Assembly (NCBI RefSeq): GCF_042432905.1
Contig: NZ_JBHLWI010000007.1
Span: forward strand, 76,802-140,801
DNA length: 64,000 nt
Reading direction: 5' to 3'
Source of the DNA: Fontibacter flavus
Lineage (GTDB): Bacteria; Bacteroidota; Bacteroidia; Cytophagales; Cyclobacteriaceae
The notes under the pieces are model-generated. The model worked only from the letters and a program-made list of their open reading frames with translations. It was not told the DNA's origin and made no database searches. This document shows positions 1 through 9,152 of the stretch, piece after piece. How positions within the stretch are numbered: position 1 is the first letter of the stretch; each line of letters begins with the position of its first letter. The translations under genes and the position numbers were made by a program.

Positions 1-484
1 GATTCAAAATAGCATTTTCAATATCTACTTTTACGATTGCCCCCTCCGGTCCTGTCCCTTTGATCATAGAAATATCCAAATGGTTTTCCTCAGCCATTTT
101 CCTGGCCAATGGGGAAATCTTTATCCTCTGCTCCTTGGTGGTTTTTTCTTCACGTAATTCGGGTTTATTTTCTTGAATAACATCTGATGAAGCAAAAACC
201 GGCTCACTGGACTTAAATGCTTCAGGTAAAGGGGATTTGGATGAATCACCAAGCGGTTTGATCAAAGCTAAAACAGTTCCCACGGGCACTTTTTCTCCTT
301 CCTTTACCACTTGCTTTTCCAATATGCCTTCATCAAAAACCTCTATCTCAATCAAACCCTTTTGCGTATCAACATCAGCGATTATATCCCCTCTCTGAAG
401 AATATCTCCAGGTTGCTTTCTCCATTCTACCAAAGTGCCATCCTCCATGTCAGCACCCAAGCTGGGCATCAAAAACTTTATCAT
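1..484 (-). CDS. 2-oxoacid dehydrogenase E2 (dihydrolipoamide acyltransferase), C-terminal part cut by window edge
   Basis: E2 carries the acyl group on a swinging lipoyl arm and transfers it to CoA in a pyruvate- or acetoin-type dehydrogenase complex. The visible N-terminal ~161 residues hold one lipoyl domain (MPSLGADMEDGTLVEW near the start, lipoylated Lys about residue 42 in DVDTQKG). A linker and a peripheral-subunit-binding domain follow (KISPLARKMAEE ... GTGPEGAIVKVDIENAI). The catalytic acyltransferase domain lies beyond base 1. The ATG at 482-484 overlaps the stop of the E1 beta gene by 4 nt (ATGA), so the two are translationally coupled. Whether the complex uses pyruvate or acetoin cannot be settled here; the adjoining acetate-CoA ligase and PEP synthase fit either way of feeding acetyl-CoA and pyruvate. 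Confidence 0.88.
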   Translation of the reverse strand, partial: MIKFLMPSLGADMEDGTLVEWRKQPGDILQRGDIIADVDTQKGLIEIEVFDEGILEKQVVKEGEKVPVGTVLALIKPLGDSSKSPLPEAFKSSEPVFASSDVIQENKPELREEKTTKEQRIKISPLARKMAEENHLDISMIKGTGPEGAIVKVDIENAILN

Positions 485-1467
485 GGCTTTATCATTCTTT
501 TAATTTTCTCAACAATGTCCCAAACCTGCGGTACTGAGGCATCTTCCAGGTGTTTTGGATAAGGTATTGGTACTTCTTTACCGCAAAGTCTCTCAACAGG
601 ACCATCCAATTCGAAGAAGGCTTTCTCCATTATCCTGGTGACAACCTCTGAAGATATGCTGACAGATTTCCAAGCATCTTCTACCACCAAAGCCCGGTGG
701 GTTTTACTGATGGATGTTAAAAATCCCTCATCATCCAAAGGCCTTAAGACCCTTAGGTCTATTACTTCTACATCTATATTTTCTTGGAATAGATGTTCAG
801 CGGCTTCCAAACATTTATAGACTCCTGTGCCATAAGTAATGACACTGATATCTTTGCCAGCTCTCAATACTTTTGATTTTTGGATATCAACCTCTTCTGC
901 ATACTCCTGAATTTCCTTTTCAAGATTTAACATGGAAGTATACTCAAAGATGATCACTGGATCTGGACTTTTTAGCGCTGACAACAACATACCCCTGGCA
1001 TCTTCATGTGTCCCTACCGAAAGAACAATCAACCCCGGGACATGGGCATAAAATGGCTCCCAACTATGCGAATGTTGCGCTGCCAGTTGTCTACCAATCC
1101 CACAGCCCATTCTGATCACAACAGGTACATTAACCTGGCCTCCTGACATATGTAAAAGCGTAGCTGCATTGTTAAAAATCTGGTCCATAGCCAGCAGGCT
1201 GAAATTTACGGTCATCACTTCCACAATCGGCTTCATTCCTACTAAAGCCGCTCCAATTCCTGCTCCAGTAAAACCAGATTCTGAAAGTGGAACATCCATG
1301 ATCCTTTCAGGTCCGAATTCCTCCAACAATCCTTTGCTGACTGCAAAGGCACCACCATAATGGCCGACATCTTCCCCCATTAGGAATACGCGTTCATCCT
1401 TCTGAAGGGCTTCCCGTATAGCAGATTTCAAAGCTTCCCTGTATGTTAATTTGACTGTATTGCTCAT
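481..1467 (-). CDS. 2-oxoacid dehydrogenase E1 component, beta subunit (pyruvate/acetoin dehydrogenase type)
   Basis: This is the beta subunit of the alpha2-beta2 thiamine-diphosphate E1 enzyme, which decarboxylates the 2-oxoacid and acylates the lipoyl arm of E2. At 328 residues it is of family length. Typical signatures are LMGEDVGHYGGAFAVSKGL near the N-terminus, DVPLSESGFTGAGIGAAL, and the C-terminal IPYPKHLEDASVPQV. The start overlaps the stop of the alpha gene by 4 nt and its stop overlaps the start of E2 by 4 nt, giving a tight alpha-beta-E2 order. The separate alpha and beta chains resemble Gram-positive and mitochondrial PDH or acetoin dehydrogenase rather than the single-chain AceE. 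Substrate is inferred. Confidence 0.93.
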   Translation of the reverse strand: MSNTVKLTYREALKSAIREALQKDERVFLMGEDVGHYGGAFAVSKGLLEEFGPERIMDVPLSESGFTGAGIGAALVGMKPIVEVMTVNFSLLAMDQIFNNAATLLHMSGGQVNVPVVIRMGCGIGRQLAAQHSHSWEPFYAHVPGLIVLSVGTHEDARGMLLSALKSPDPVIIFEYTSMLNLEKEIQEYAEEVDIQKSKVLRAGKDISVITYGTGVYKCLEAAEHLFQENIDVEVIDLRVLRPLDDEGFLTSISKTHRALVVEDAWKSVSISSEVVTRIMEKAFFELDGPVERLCGKEVPIPYPKHLEDASVPQVWDIVEKIKRMIKP

Positions 1468-2462
1468 AATGCTTTAGGTTCAGTGTAAACATACTTGTGT
1501 AAATCATTGACATCTTCCCATGTCCCTTCTTCCGCAAATACAATAGACTTCTCCACCATCTCTTCAATGGCCTGCTCCAAGTCTTCAATTTCATTTTGAG
1601 TAATCAGCCTTTTTTCAAATAAATGGGATTTAAATTTTGGAATCGGGTCTTCATTTTTCCATTCCTCCACTTCCTTTTTATCCCTGTAGAGTTCTGCATC
1701 AAACATGGAATGTGCTCTGAATCTATAAGTATTGCAAACCAAGAAATATGGCTTCCCGGTTTTCTTGATATATTCCACTGCATTTTGGGTAGCTTCTAAA
1801 ACTGCTAAAAGATCCATGCCATCTACCGCAGAGGATTGAATTCCATAAGCTTCACCTTTTTTCTCCAGTTGTTGCATGGAATGGGTATAGCGGATGGCAG
1901 TACCCATAGCATATAGGTTATTTTCGCAAACAAAAAGCGTAGGCGTTTCCCATAGTGCTGCCAAATTCAAAGATTCATGAAACTCCCCCTCAGCTGCTGC
2001 ACCTTCACCAAAAAAGCAACAAGTTACATTTCCCTTTTTCTGCTTTTTGGCCCCTAAAGCCATCCCAACTGCCAAAGGCAGATGTCCTCCCACAATCGCA
2101 TTACCTCCAAAGAAATTCAAAGAAGTATCAAAAAGGTGCATAGAGCCTCCTCTTCCTTTACTGCATCCTTCCACCTTACCAAACATCTCTGCCATGATCA
2201 CCTCAGGGTTCATTCCCCTTGCCAAAGCATGTCCATGTTCACGGTAGGTACTTAGAACATAGTCTTCAGGATGCAGATGATGCATCACCCCTACTGCAAC
2301 CGCTTCTTCTCCTACATAAAGATGAAGAAATCCCCTGATTTTGGATTTGGTATATTCCTCGGCTGCTTTTTCTTCAAACCGCCTGATCAAAATCATTTGA
2401 TGAAGAAGGTGTTTCCCTTCTTCCGCCGTCATTTTGTATTCTTTTATGGCTTTTGTTTTCAT
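1464..2462 (-). CDS. 2-oxoacid dehydrogenase E1 component, alpha subunit
   Basis: This is the alpha subunit of the E1 enzyme, binding thiamine diphosphate together with the beta subunit. At 332 residues it is of normal length. Recognisable parts are the N-terminal MILIRRFEEKAAEEY helix, the active-site loop STYREHGHALARG, the GRGGSMHLFD segment, and the TPP/Mg motif starting at GEGAAAEGEFHE and ending at ENN. A phosphorylation-loop-like stretch (YRFRAHSMFD) follows. The gene lies 3 nt downstream of the acetate-CoA ligase gene and is probably co-transcribed with it. Pyruvate is the likeliest substrate, acetoin an alternative. Confidence 0.93.
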   Translation of the reverse strand: MKTKAIKEYKMTAEEGKHLLHQMILIRRFEEKAAEEYTKSKIRGFLHLYVGEEAVAVGVMHHLHPEDYVLSTYREHGHALARGMNPEVIMAEMFGKVEGCSKGRGGSMHLFDTSLNFFGGNAIVGGHLPLAVGMALGAKKQKKGNVTCCFFGEGAAAEGEFHESLNLAALWETPTLFVCENNLYAMGTAIRYTHSMQQLEKKGEAYGIQSSAVDGMDLLAVLEATQNAVEYIKKTGKPYFLVCNTYRFRAHSMFDAELYRDKKEVEEWKNEDPIPKFKSHLFEKRLITQNEIEDLEQAIEEMVEKSIVFAEEGTWEDVNDLHKYVYTEPKAL

Positions 2463-2465
2463 GAC

Positions 2466-4193
2466 TTATTGGTTTTTTTCCAATGTTGACAGATCCCCTT
2501 CAGGCAAACCAAGTTCCCTTGCTTTCAGTAGTCTCCGGAGAATTTTTCCACTCTTGGTTTTTGGAAGACTATCCACAAATTCTATTTCCTTTGGTGCCAC
2601 AGCCGGACCCATAGTCTTTCTGGCAAATCCGATCAAATCCAATTCCATGTCTTCGTTGGCTTCGTATCCTTCTTTTAACACCACAAAAGCTTTCACCAAT
2701 TCTCCAATAGAAGCTTCAGGCTTACCTATTACTGCCGCCTCTGCGACAGCCGGGTGTTTCATCAAAGTACTTTCCACTTCAAATGGACCGACCATATGAC
2801 CTGAGGTTTTGATGATATCATCCGCCCTTCCCACAAACCAGAAGTATCCATCTTTATCTTTTTTAGCGAGATCACCAGTAACATACCAATCTCCCTTAAA
2901 GCATTTTTTATATCGTTCTTCTTCATGGAGATAAGCCCTGAATATTGAAGGAAAGTCTTTTTTCAAGACCAAATGTCCCTGTATGTCGGGTTGATCCTGG
3001 ATGATAATATCCTCTTCTTTAATGTTTGCTATGGCAGCGACAACTCCTGGAAGAGGTTTACCCATTGAACCTGGTTTTACCTTCATAGAGCGGTAATTAG
3101 CGATCATGATCCCTCCGGTTTCAGTTTGCCACCAGTTATCCAGCACTGGCACCCCAAAAGCATTTTCTCCCCATACGACTGCTCCTGCATGTAAAGGCTC
3201 TCCCACACTCAGAACAAGTCTCAAATGGGAAAGATCATATCTTTCCTTCGGAACCAAATCCATTCTCATCAACCTTCGAATAGCTGTTGGCGCTGTATAC
3301 CATACATTGACTTTTTCCTTTTCCAGGATCTCATACCACCTCATCCCATCAAATTCATTTTCATCAATGATACTGCTTACCCCATTGACCAATGGGGAAA
3401 TAATACCATAAGAAGTTCCTGTAACCCAACCTGGGTCTGCAGTACACCAAAAAACATCCCCTTTTTGAAAATCCAACACATACTTACCCGTAGTGAAATG
3501 TGTCAAAACTGCCTGATGAACATGTAGAGCTCCTTTCGGCATCCCAGTAGTTCCACTGGTAAAATGGAGTAATGCAGGGTCTTCCAGATTAGTCGGCCTA
3601 ATTTCAAAATCTTTGGAAACCCTTTCCATCCATTTGGGAAAGGAAAGCGCAACATCATCAAAATCCTCAGTAGCATCAGTGATGAGTACATATTTCAAAG
3701 AGGGCAACTGGTCCAAAAGACCTTTTATTTTATGGATATAAAACTGAGCATTGGTCACAAGTATCCTGGCGTCGCCCCTGCTTAATCTTTGAAGTATAGG
3801 TTCTGGTCCAAAAACAGAAAACAGCGGACAAAAGACCGCTTTATACTTTAAAGATCCAAGAGCAACAATATACAACTCCGGAACTCTTCCCAATAAGGAA
3901 AAGACTCTCTCTCCTTCTTCCAAACCAAGTTTCCTTAGAATATTCGCAAATTTTGCAGTCAGGTCTTTCAACATACCATAACTGTAATCCTCTCTTTGAT
4001 CATCTTTTCTGATAAACCTGATAGCCAGAGAATCTTTCAATTGACCCTCAGTGTGTCTATCAACAGCTTCATAAGCGATGTTAATTCCTTTGCCTCCCGG
4101 AAGACCAGTAAGTCCTGATTGCTCTTTTTTCCAATCAAAAACCTTATAAAAGGTGTTATATTCAGCTAAATTCGGCTTTCTCATTTTTTCCAT
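2466..4193 (-). CDS. acsA: Acetate-CoA ligase (AMP-forming), short AcsA type
   Basis: An adenylate-forming enzyme that activates acetate (or another short acid) to acyl-AMP and then acyl-CoA. It has 575 residues, closer to the short AcsA form of Bacillus than to the ~650-residue Acs of enterics. Visible signatures are the AMP-binding P-loop LLHFTSGTTGMPKGALHVH (about residue 205), WWQTETGG, YVTGDLAKKDKDGYFWFVGR and the C-terminal catalytic lysine motif LPKTKSGKILRR. It sits between ppsA (16 nt upstream) and the E1 alpha gene (3 nt downstream) on the same strand. Such a Lys is often acetylated in this family, but no acetyltransferase gene is adjacent. Substrate specificity for acetate is inferred. 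Confidence 0.88.
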   Translation of the reverse strand: MEKMRKPNLAEYNTFYKVFDWKKEQSGLTGLPGGKGINIAYEAVDRHTEGQLKDSLAIRFIRKDDQREDYSYGMLKDLTAKFANILRKLGLEEGERVFSLLGRVPELYIVALGSLKYKAVFCPLFSVFGPEPILQRLSRGDARILVTNAQFYIHKIKGLLDQLPSLKYVLITDATEDFDDVALSFPKWMERVSKDFEIRPTNLEDPALLHFTSGTTGMPKGALHVHQAVLTHFTTGKYVLDFQKGDVFWCTADPGWVTGTSYGIISPLVNGVSSIIDENEFDGMRWYEILEKEKVNVWYTAPTAIRRLMRMDLVPKERYDLSHLRLVLSVGEPLHAGAVVWGENAFGVPVLDNWWQTETGGIMIANYRSMKVKPGSMGKPLPGVVAAIANIKEEDIIIQDQPDIQGHLVLKKDFPSIFRAYLHEEERYKKCFKGDWYVTGDLAKKDKDGYFWFVGRADDIIKTSGHMVGPFEVESTLMKHPAVAEAAVIGKPEASIGELVKAFVVLKEGYEANEDMELDLIGFARKTMGPAVAPKEIEFVDSLPKTKSGKILRRLLKARELGLPEGDLSTLEKNQ

Positions 4194-4209
4194 GTTTTAG
4201 GTTTCCAAA

Positions 4210-6582
4210 TCATTTAGCTTTTGATTCAGCCAACGCAATGTTTTCAATACCTTTCAATAAGGCGTCTGGATTAAAGGAAATACTATCAATACCCTGCTCC
4301 ACAAGGAACTGGGCAAAGGCTGGGAAATCACTTGGAGCTTGACCACAGAGCCCGATTTTCACTCCTGATTCTTTTGCTGTTTTGATCACTGTGGCCAACA
4401 TACTTTTTACAGAGATATTATTTTCATCAAAGAGGTCAGAAATAATTGCTGAATCCCTATCAATCCCTAATGTCAATTGAGTGAGGTCATTTGATCCAAT
4501 TGAAAAACCATCAAAGATTTCTGCAAACTCCCTGGCCTGAATCACATTGCTCGGAATTTCAGCCATCACATATACTTCAAGCCCATTTTTGCCCCTTTCC
4601 AATCCAAATTGTTTCATGGTATCCAATACTTTTTGGCCTTCTTCCACTGTCCTGCAGAAAGGGATCATTAGTTTTACATTAGTGAAACCCATTTCATCTC
4701 TTAGTTTGCGCATGGCTTCACATTCCAGTCCAAAACCTTCTTTGTAGCGTTCATTATAATAGCGTGATGCTCCCCTAAAACCCAACATTGGGTTTTCTTC
4801 ATCCGGCTCAAAAGCCTTACCTCCGATCAATTGGGCATATTCATTGGATTTAAAATCACTCATCCGTACAATGACGTCTTTTGGATAAAAAGCAGCTGCC
4901 ACCATGGCTATATTTTGAGACAATTGATCTACAAAATATTTTTTCTTATCTGGATAATGTTGGGTTATGGCCTGAATGGCTTTTTTGTCATTGTTATCAG
5001 GAAGTTGTTTAAAATTGACCAAAGCCATTGGATGTATCCTGATGGTATTGCTGATGATAAATTCCATCCTGAGTAAGCCTACTCCTTGGTTTGGATAAAA
5101 GGATAATCTAAAAGCTTTGAAAGGATCAGCTAAGATGAACATGGGCTTCGTTTTAGTGGGTGGAATTGATTTCATATCGATTACCCTTTCCTCCCATTCC
5201 AACTGACCATCGTAAATCTTGCCTTCATCCCCTTCTATACAAGAAACTGTAATGACCTGACCATCTTTGAGTTTTTCTGTAGCATCGCCAGTCCCGACAA
5301 CTGCATGAATTCCCAGTTCTCTAGCTACAATGGAAGCATGACTGGTTCGTCCCCCTTTGTTGGTAACTATACTGATGGCTTTTCTCAACATGGAGTTCCA
5401 GTCGGGGTTGGTGATATCCGCCACAATGATATCTCCTTCCTGTACTTTTACTGCATCTGCCAATGATTTGACTACGCAAACCCTTCCACTGGCAATTTTA
5501 CTACCCACTGCTTTACCCTTGGTTATTGCTATTGCTTTGGACTTTAGGTTATATTCTTTGACTTTTATTCCTTCAAGCTGCCCGTGAACAGTTTCAGGCC
5601 TTGCTTGCACGATAAACAGTTCTCCGCTCAAACCATCTTTTGCCCATTCAATATCCATTGGCATGCCGTAATGTTGTTCAATTTTTAGGCTCCATTCTGC
5701 AAGTTTTTCAAGATCCTCCTGTTCCAAAGAGAATGTACTTCGCTCTGAATGAGTAGTTTTCACATTTTTCAGTGGCTTTTCCCCTTCTTCATCGTAAATC
5801 ATTTTATTCTCTTTCTCACCCATCTTTTTGAAAATAATACTAGTAAACCCTTTTTCAATAGAAGGTTTGAAAGCATAAAATTCATCTGGATTAACGGCTC
5901 CTTGTACGATATTCTCACCCAATCCCCAAGCAGAGGTGATGTAAATGACTTTTTCAAATCCAGTTTCCGGGTCAATGGTAAAAATCACACCTGCACTACC
6001 CTTGTCGGACCGGACCATTCTTTGAACACCTGCTGAAAGTGCGACCTGCATATGATCAAAACCATTATCAAGGCGATATTTAATTGCTCTGTCATTAAAA
6101 AGAGAAACAAAACACCGATGAACTGCCTTTAGCAAATTATCTTCTCCGATGATATTCAAAAAACTGTCATGCTGACCAGCAAAGCTGGCAGTTGGTAAAT
6201 CTTCCGCGGTAGCAGAACTCCTTACGGCTACCGAAATGGGCTGATTGGCAGCTAATAATCTATACGATTCCACGATATCAGACTTTAACAATTCAGGCAA
6301 AACTCCATTTCGAAGCAAGTTTCTACATGCTTCTCCCATTTCATGTAAATTAGAAAGGTGTACTTTATCTAACTTATCGAGTATATCTGCCAAAGCTTTG
6401 ACTAGATTGTTTTCAGATAGAAAAACCCTGAAGGCCTCAGCTGTGGTTGCAAATCCATCAGGAACTTGTATCCCTAGAGGTCCTAGGACTTGAATCATTT
6501 CACCCAAGGATGCATTTTTACCACCTACTGAGGACACATCTTTATTGCTGATTTTTCGAAAGGATATCGTGAATTTCCCCAT
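4210..6582 (-). CDS. ppsA: Phosphoenolpyruvate synthase (pyruvate, water dikinase)
   Basis: Converts pyruvate, ATP and water to PEP, AMP and phosphate, allowing gluconeogenic growth. It has 790 residues, matching the usual ~790. It opens with the PPDK N-terminal ATP-grasp domain (SSVGGKNASLGEMIQVLG). The phosphohistidine is in GGRTSHASIVARELG, and the PEP-utilising C-terminal barrel carries the catalytic Cys in GLCGQAPSDFP. It is first in a five-gene minus-strand run leading to acsA and the dehydrogenase subunits, so pyruvate can be routed either to PEP or to acetyl-CoA. The 149-nt gap to the divergent rluF holds both promoters. Confidence 0.93.
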   Translation of the reverse strand: MGKFTISFRKISNKDVSSVGGKNASLGEMIQVLGPLGIQVPDGFATTAEAFRVFLSENNLVKALADILDKLDKVHLSNLHEMGEACRNLLRNGVLPELLKSDIVESYRLLAANQPISVAVRSSATAEDLPTASFAGQHDSFLNIIGEDNLLKAVHRCFVSLFNDRAIKYRLDNGFDHMQVALSAGVQRMVRSDKGSAGVIFTIDPETGFEKVIYITSAWGLGENIVQGAVNPDEFYAFKPSIEKGFTSIIFKKMGEKENKMIYDEEGEKPLKNVKTTHSERSTFSLEQEDLEKLAEWSLKIEQHYGMPMDIEWAKDGLSGELFIVQARPETVHGQLEGIKVKEYNLKSKAIAITKGKAVGSKIASGRVCVVKSLADAVKVQEGDIIVADITNPDWNSMLRKAISIVTNKGGRTSHASIVARELGIHAVVGTGDATEKLKDGQVITVSCIEGDEGKIYDGQLEWEERVIDMKSIPPTKTKPMFILADPFKAFRLSFYPNQGVGLLRMEFIISNTIRIHPMALVNFKQLPDNNDKKAIQAITQHYPDKKKYFVDQLSQNIAMVAAAFYPKDVIVRMSDFKSNEYAQLIGGKAFEPDEENPMLGFRGASRYYNERYKEGFGLECEAMRKLRDEMGFTNVKLMIPFCRTVEEGQKVLDTMKQFGLERGKNGLEVYVMAEIPSNVIQAREFAEIFDGFSIGSNDLTQLTLGIDRDSAIISDLFDENNISVKSMLATVIKTAKESGVKIGLCGQAPSDFPAFAQFLVEQGIDSISFNPDALLKGIENIALAESKAK

Positions 6583-6699
6583 GACGCTTTTATCAAGTTT
6601 CTTTGTTGAAGAATAAACAAGTTAACTGCTTATATCCATAAAAAATATGATGAAAATCAGGTAGCTACATATTTTTATCCTTCTCCAAAAAATCAATTG

Positions 6700-6707
6700 T
6701 ATCTTTG
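6700..6707 (+). promoter_or_regulatory. Bacteroidota -7 element (TATCTTTG) for rluF
   Basis: The sequence TATCTTTG matches the TAnnTTTG -7 consensus of the Bacteroidota primary sigma factor. It ends 24 nt before the rluF ATG, giving a predicted leader of under 20 nt. No convincing -33 TTTG was seen at ideal spacing. Confidence 0.6.
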
Positions 6708-6731
6708 ATCCAAAATTGAGCAACTTAAAAT

Positions 6732-7466
6732 ATGAGTGAATCTCAGGGAACAAGAATCAACAAATATTTGAGCGAAGTGGGTTTTTGCTCCAGAAGAGCC
6801 GCGGATAAATTGATAGAGGAAGGCAAAGTGACTATCAATGGGAAAATCCCTGAAATGGGTACAAAAATCCAACCCGGGGATGAAATCAGGGTCAATGGAA
6901 AACTGATTTCAGAACCAAAAGAAGAGCATGTATACATTGCTTTTAACAAACCCATTGGTATTGTATGTACCACTGACACAAAATCAGAAAAAGATAATAT
7001 CATTGATTATATCAACCACCCCAAACGAATTTTTCCAATTGGCCGCTTAGACAAGCCCAGTGAAGGATTGATTCTTTTGACCAGTGATGGAGACATTGTC
7101 AATAAGATTCTGAGGGCAAGAAATAACCACGAAAAGGAATACATTGTCACAGTCGACAAAATAATCACTTCTGATTTCATACGAAAAATGAGCAATGGGA
7201 TTCCCATTTTGGGCACAGTTACCAATAAGTGCAAAGTAACTCCGTTAGGGAAATACAAATTTAAAATTATCCTCACCCAAGGACTCAACCGTCAGATCAG
7301 ACGAATGTGTGAATATTTGGGATATGAAGTGACCAAGCTGAAAAGAATCCGCATTATGAATATTCCATTAGACCTAGCTATCGGGAAATGGAGAGACCTA
7401 ACTCATAAAGAATTGATGGAAATCAATCAACTAATTGCAGATTCTGCCAAGACACACGATGACTGA
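6732..7466 (+). CDS. rluF: 23S rRNA pseudouridine synthase, RluF type (U2604)
   Basis: Isomerises a uridine in 23S rRNA helix 74 to pseudouridine. It has 244 residues: an N-terminal S4 RNA-binding domain (RINKYLSEVGFCSRRAADKL, residues ~8-60), then the RsuA/RluB/RluE/RluF catalytic domain with the nucleophile Asp107 in FPIGRLDKPSEGLILLT. The stretches ILGTVTNKCKV and QGLNRQIRRMCEYLGYEV resemble E. coli RluF more than RluB. The long basic C-terminal tail of the E. coli protein is absent. The gene is monocistronic and divergent from ppsA. RluF versus RluB assignment is by eye. Confidence 0.85.
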   Translation: MSESQGTRINKYLSEVGFCSRRAADKLIEEGKVTINGKIPEMGTKIQPGDEIRVNGKLISEPKEEHVYIAFNKPIGIVCTTDTKSEKDNIIDYINHPKRIFPIGRLDKPSEGLILLTSDGDIVNKILRARNNHEKEYIVTVDKIITSDFIRKMSNGIPILGTVTNKCKVTPLGKYKFKIILTQGLNRQIRRMCEYLGYEVTKLKRIRIMNIPLDLAIGKWRDLTHKELMEINQLIADSAKTHDD

Positions 7467-7614
7467 TTTTTTTATTGACTTCTAGATGAGCGGTATACCG
7501 TTCAAAAAAAAAGAAAACCGAATTATTTGGACCGAATTGGCATGAAATTGGATTATTGTATTGAATCTATCCAAATATGGGGATGATAATGAATCAACCT
7601 AATTTTAACATACT

Positions 7615-8295
7615 ATGAAAAAATCAAAACTGTTTTTAAGTATTCTTGCTCAAATCATTGGGGTTACATTCTTGGTAAGTTGTTCTTCCTGGAACAATAC
7701 CCAAAAAGGCGCTGTAATCGGTGCAGGTTCAGGTGCCGCCATAGGTGGTGTGATCGGTAATAAAAGCGGAAATGCCGGAAGAGGTGCTGTAATAGGCGCT
7801 GTAGTCGGAGGTGCTGCAGGCACTGCTATCGGTATCTATATGGATAAGCAGGCCAAGAAGATGGAGGAAGAAATCAAGGATGCGGAAATTGAAAGAGTCG
7901 GAGAAGCCATCAAAGTAACCTTTGAATCAGGAATCTTGTTTGGTTTTGATTCTTTCTCTCTTACTCCTGCTTCCCAGGAAAACATCATGAAATTTGCGGA
8001 AATTCTAAATGAATATCCTGATACAAATATTATGATTGAAGGACATACTGATAGCAGAGGAACCCATCAGTACAACCAAACGCTATCGGAAAGAAGAGCA
8101 ATGTCCGTTAAGAATTATTTGAAAATGCAAGGAGTAGATGACGGTAGAATGACCACTCTTGGCCATTCTTTCGACAAACCTGTAGCTACAAACGATACGG
8201 ATGAAGGTAGAGCCAAAAACAGAAGAGTAGAAATCCTGATCTCGGCCAATGAAGACCTGATTGAAAAAGCTGAGAAAGGTGAAATCAAAAATTAA
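7615..8295 (+). CDS. OmpA-family peptidoglycan-binding lipoprotein with glycine-zipper segment
   Basis: A cell-envelope lipoprotein expected to anchor the outer membrane to peptidoglycan. The signal peptide ends in the lipobox LVSC (lipidated Cys23). Residues ~33-85 form a Gly/Ala-rich glycine-zipper region (GAVIGAGSGAAIGGVIG and repeats), and the C-terminal half is an OmpA domain. Key positions are LFGFDSFSLTP, IEGHTDSRGTHQYNQTLSERRA and AKNRRVEILI, which contain the Asp and Arg contacting diaminopimelate. At 226 residues it is like YiaD-type proteins. The gene stands alone between rluF and the convergent repressor gene; upstream is a short palindrome (CGGTATACCG, 7491-7500) of unknown meaning. 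Confidence 0.88.
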   Translation: MKKSKLFLSILAQIIGVTFLVSCSSWNNTQKGAVIGAGSGAAIGGVIGNKSGNAGRGAVIGAVVGGAAGTAIGIYMDKQAKKMEEEIKDAEIERVGEAIKVTFESGILFGFDSFSLTPASQENIMKFAEILNEYPDTNIMIEGHTDSRGTHQYNQTLSERRAMSVKNYLKMQGVDDGRMTTLGHSFDKPVATNDTDEGRAKNRRVEILISANEDLIEKAEKGEIKN

Positions 8296-8370
8296 TTGGT
8301 ATAAAAAACTCTTAATAAGCGATGGATTGGATTCTTAAATCAGCAATTGAGCAGTAATTGTCTTATAAGA

Positions 8371-9141
8371 TTAGGATTTCAGCCTCATAATTTCTGATTT
8401 CAGATCCAGAATCATCTGAGAGATATCTTCCAGGCTCGCGGGCCTGGATTTATCTTTTGGATTCGGGAAATCTGTGCTGATAAAAGCTTTAGCCTCCCAG
8501 ATCTCCAGCACATCTTCCCCTTTGATTTCATAAGGTTTATACTGCTCGTTATCCGAAACCAAAAAAAGTTTACCGTTTTCTTCCAGATAGTTAAATACCC
8601 TTTTATACACCACCCCTTCTGTCACGGTGACCAACACGTAAGTTCTACCACTTTTGATATCACTTAGCTGCTCGACATAGGATCCGATGATAATCGTGCC
8701 AGGTACCAAAGGCAGCATACTGTCTCCGCTAAGCTCAAAAGCCCTATATGTGGTATGCCTGGACAAATTTGGAAGATGGAATTGTGGCAAGGATTCTACA
8801 TATTCCGGATCAGAAAACCCATTAAGGTACCCCGCTGAGGCTTTTTGTCCTACCATGGTAATCCGCTCATTATCCTCCTGATCTACTGCGATCGTCAATA
8901 CTTTTATATCCTTTTGACCGGTTATTTTTCTACCCTGCTCTTGAATGTCCCTGTATAGCAATTCATCAATGCTAATATTAAAAAGTGAAGACATGATACT
9001 CAATGAGGAAAGTTTGGGCTCAGACCTTCCATCTTCATATGCAGAAATCATGGTTCTTTGCAATCCCAGTTTTTCAGCGAGTTCTGACTGGGTCATCTGC
9101 AATTGATTTCTGAAATAGCGGAGATTTTTGGCAAGGAACAT
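8371..9141 (-). CDS. XRE-family repressor with LexA/CI-like S24 self-cleavage domain
   Basis: A probable self-cleaving transcriptional repressor. Residues ~8-62 are an XRE helix-turn-helix (MTQSELAEKLGLQRTMISAY, then EDGRSEPKLSSL). Residues ~95-235 are an S24 peptidase-like domain with a candidate Ala103-Gly104 cleavage bond (KASAGYL), nucleophile Ser141 in ELSGDSMLPL and general-base Lys180 in VVYKRVF. The G-to-Ser and Ser-to-Lys spacings (37 and 39) are close to those of E. coli LexA (34 and 37). It lies 11 nt downstream of a small unknown gene in one operon. Two palindromes at the operon start suggest autoregulation. No phage genes surround it, so it looks like a host regulator responding to DNA damage or another signal; that role is inferred. 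Confidence 0.85.
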   Translation of the reverse strand: MFLAKNLRYFRNQLQMTQSELAEKLGLQRTMISAYEDGRSEPKLSSLSIMSSLFNISIDELLYRDIQEQGRKITGQKDIKVLTIAVDQEDNERITMVGQKASAGYLNGFSDPEYVESLPQFHLPNLSRHTTYRAFELSGDSMLPLVPGTIIIGSYVEQLSDIKSGRTYVLVTVTEGVVYKRVFNYLEENGKLFLVSDNEQYKPYEIKGEDVLEIWEAKAFISTDFPNPKDKSRPASLEDISQMILDLKSEIMRLKS

Positions 9142-9152
9142 AGAATTGTTAT

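Noticed and set aside
638..820. Short plus-strand frames opposite the dehydrogenase, acs and pps genes
   Set aside because: Antisense shadows with no start context or recognisable product.
7491..7500. Short palindrome CGGTATACCG upstream of the OmpA-like gene
   Set aside because: Only 10 bp and without a second copy nearby; could easily be chance.
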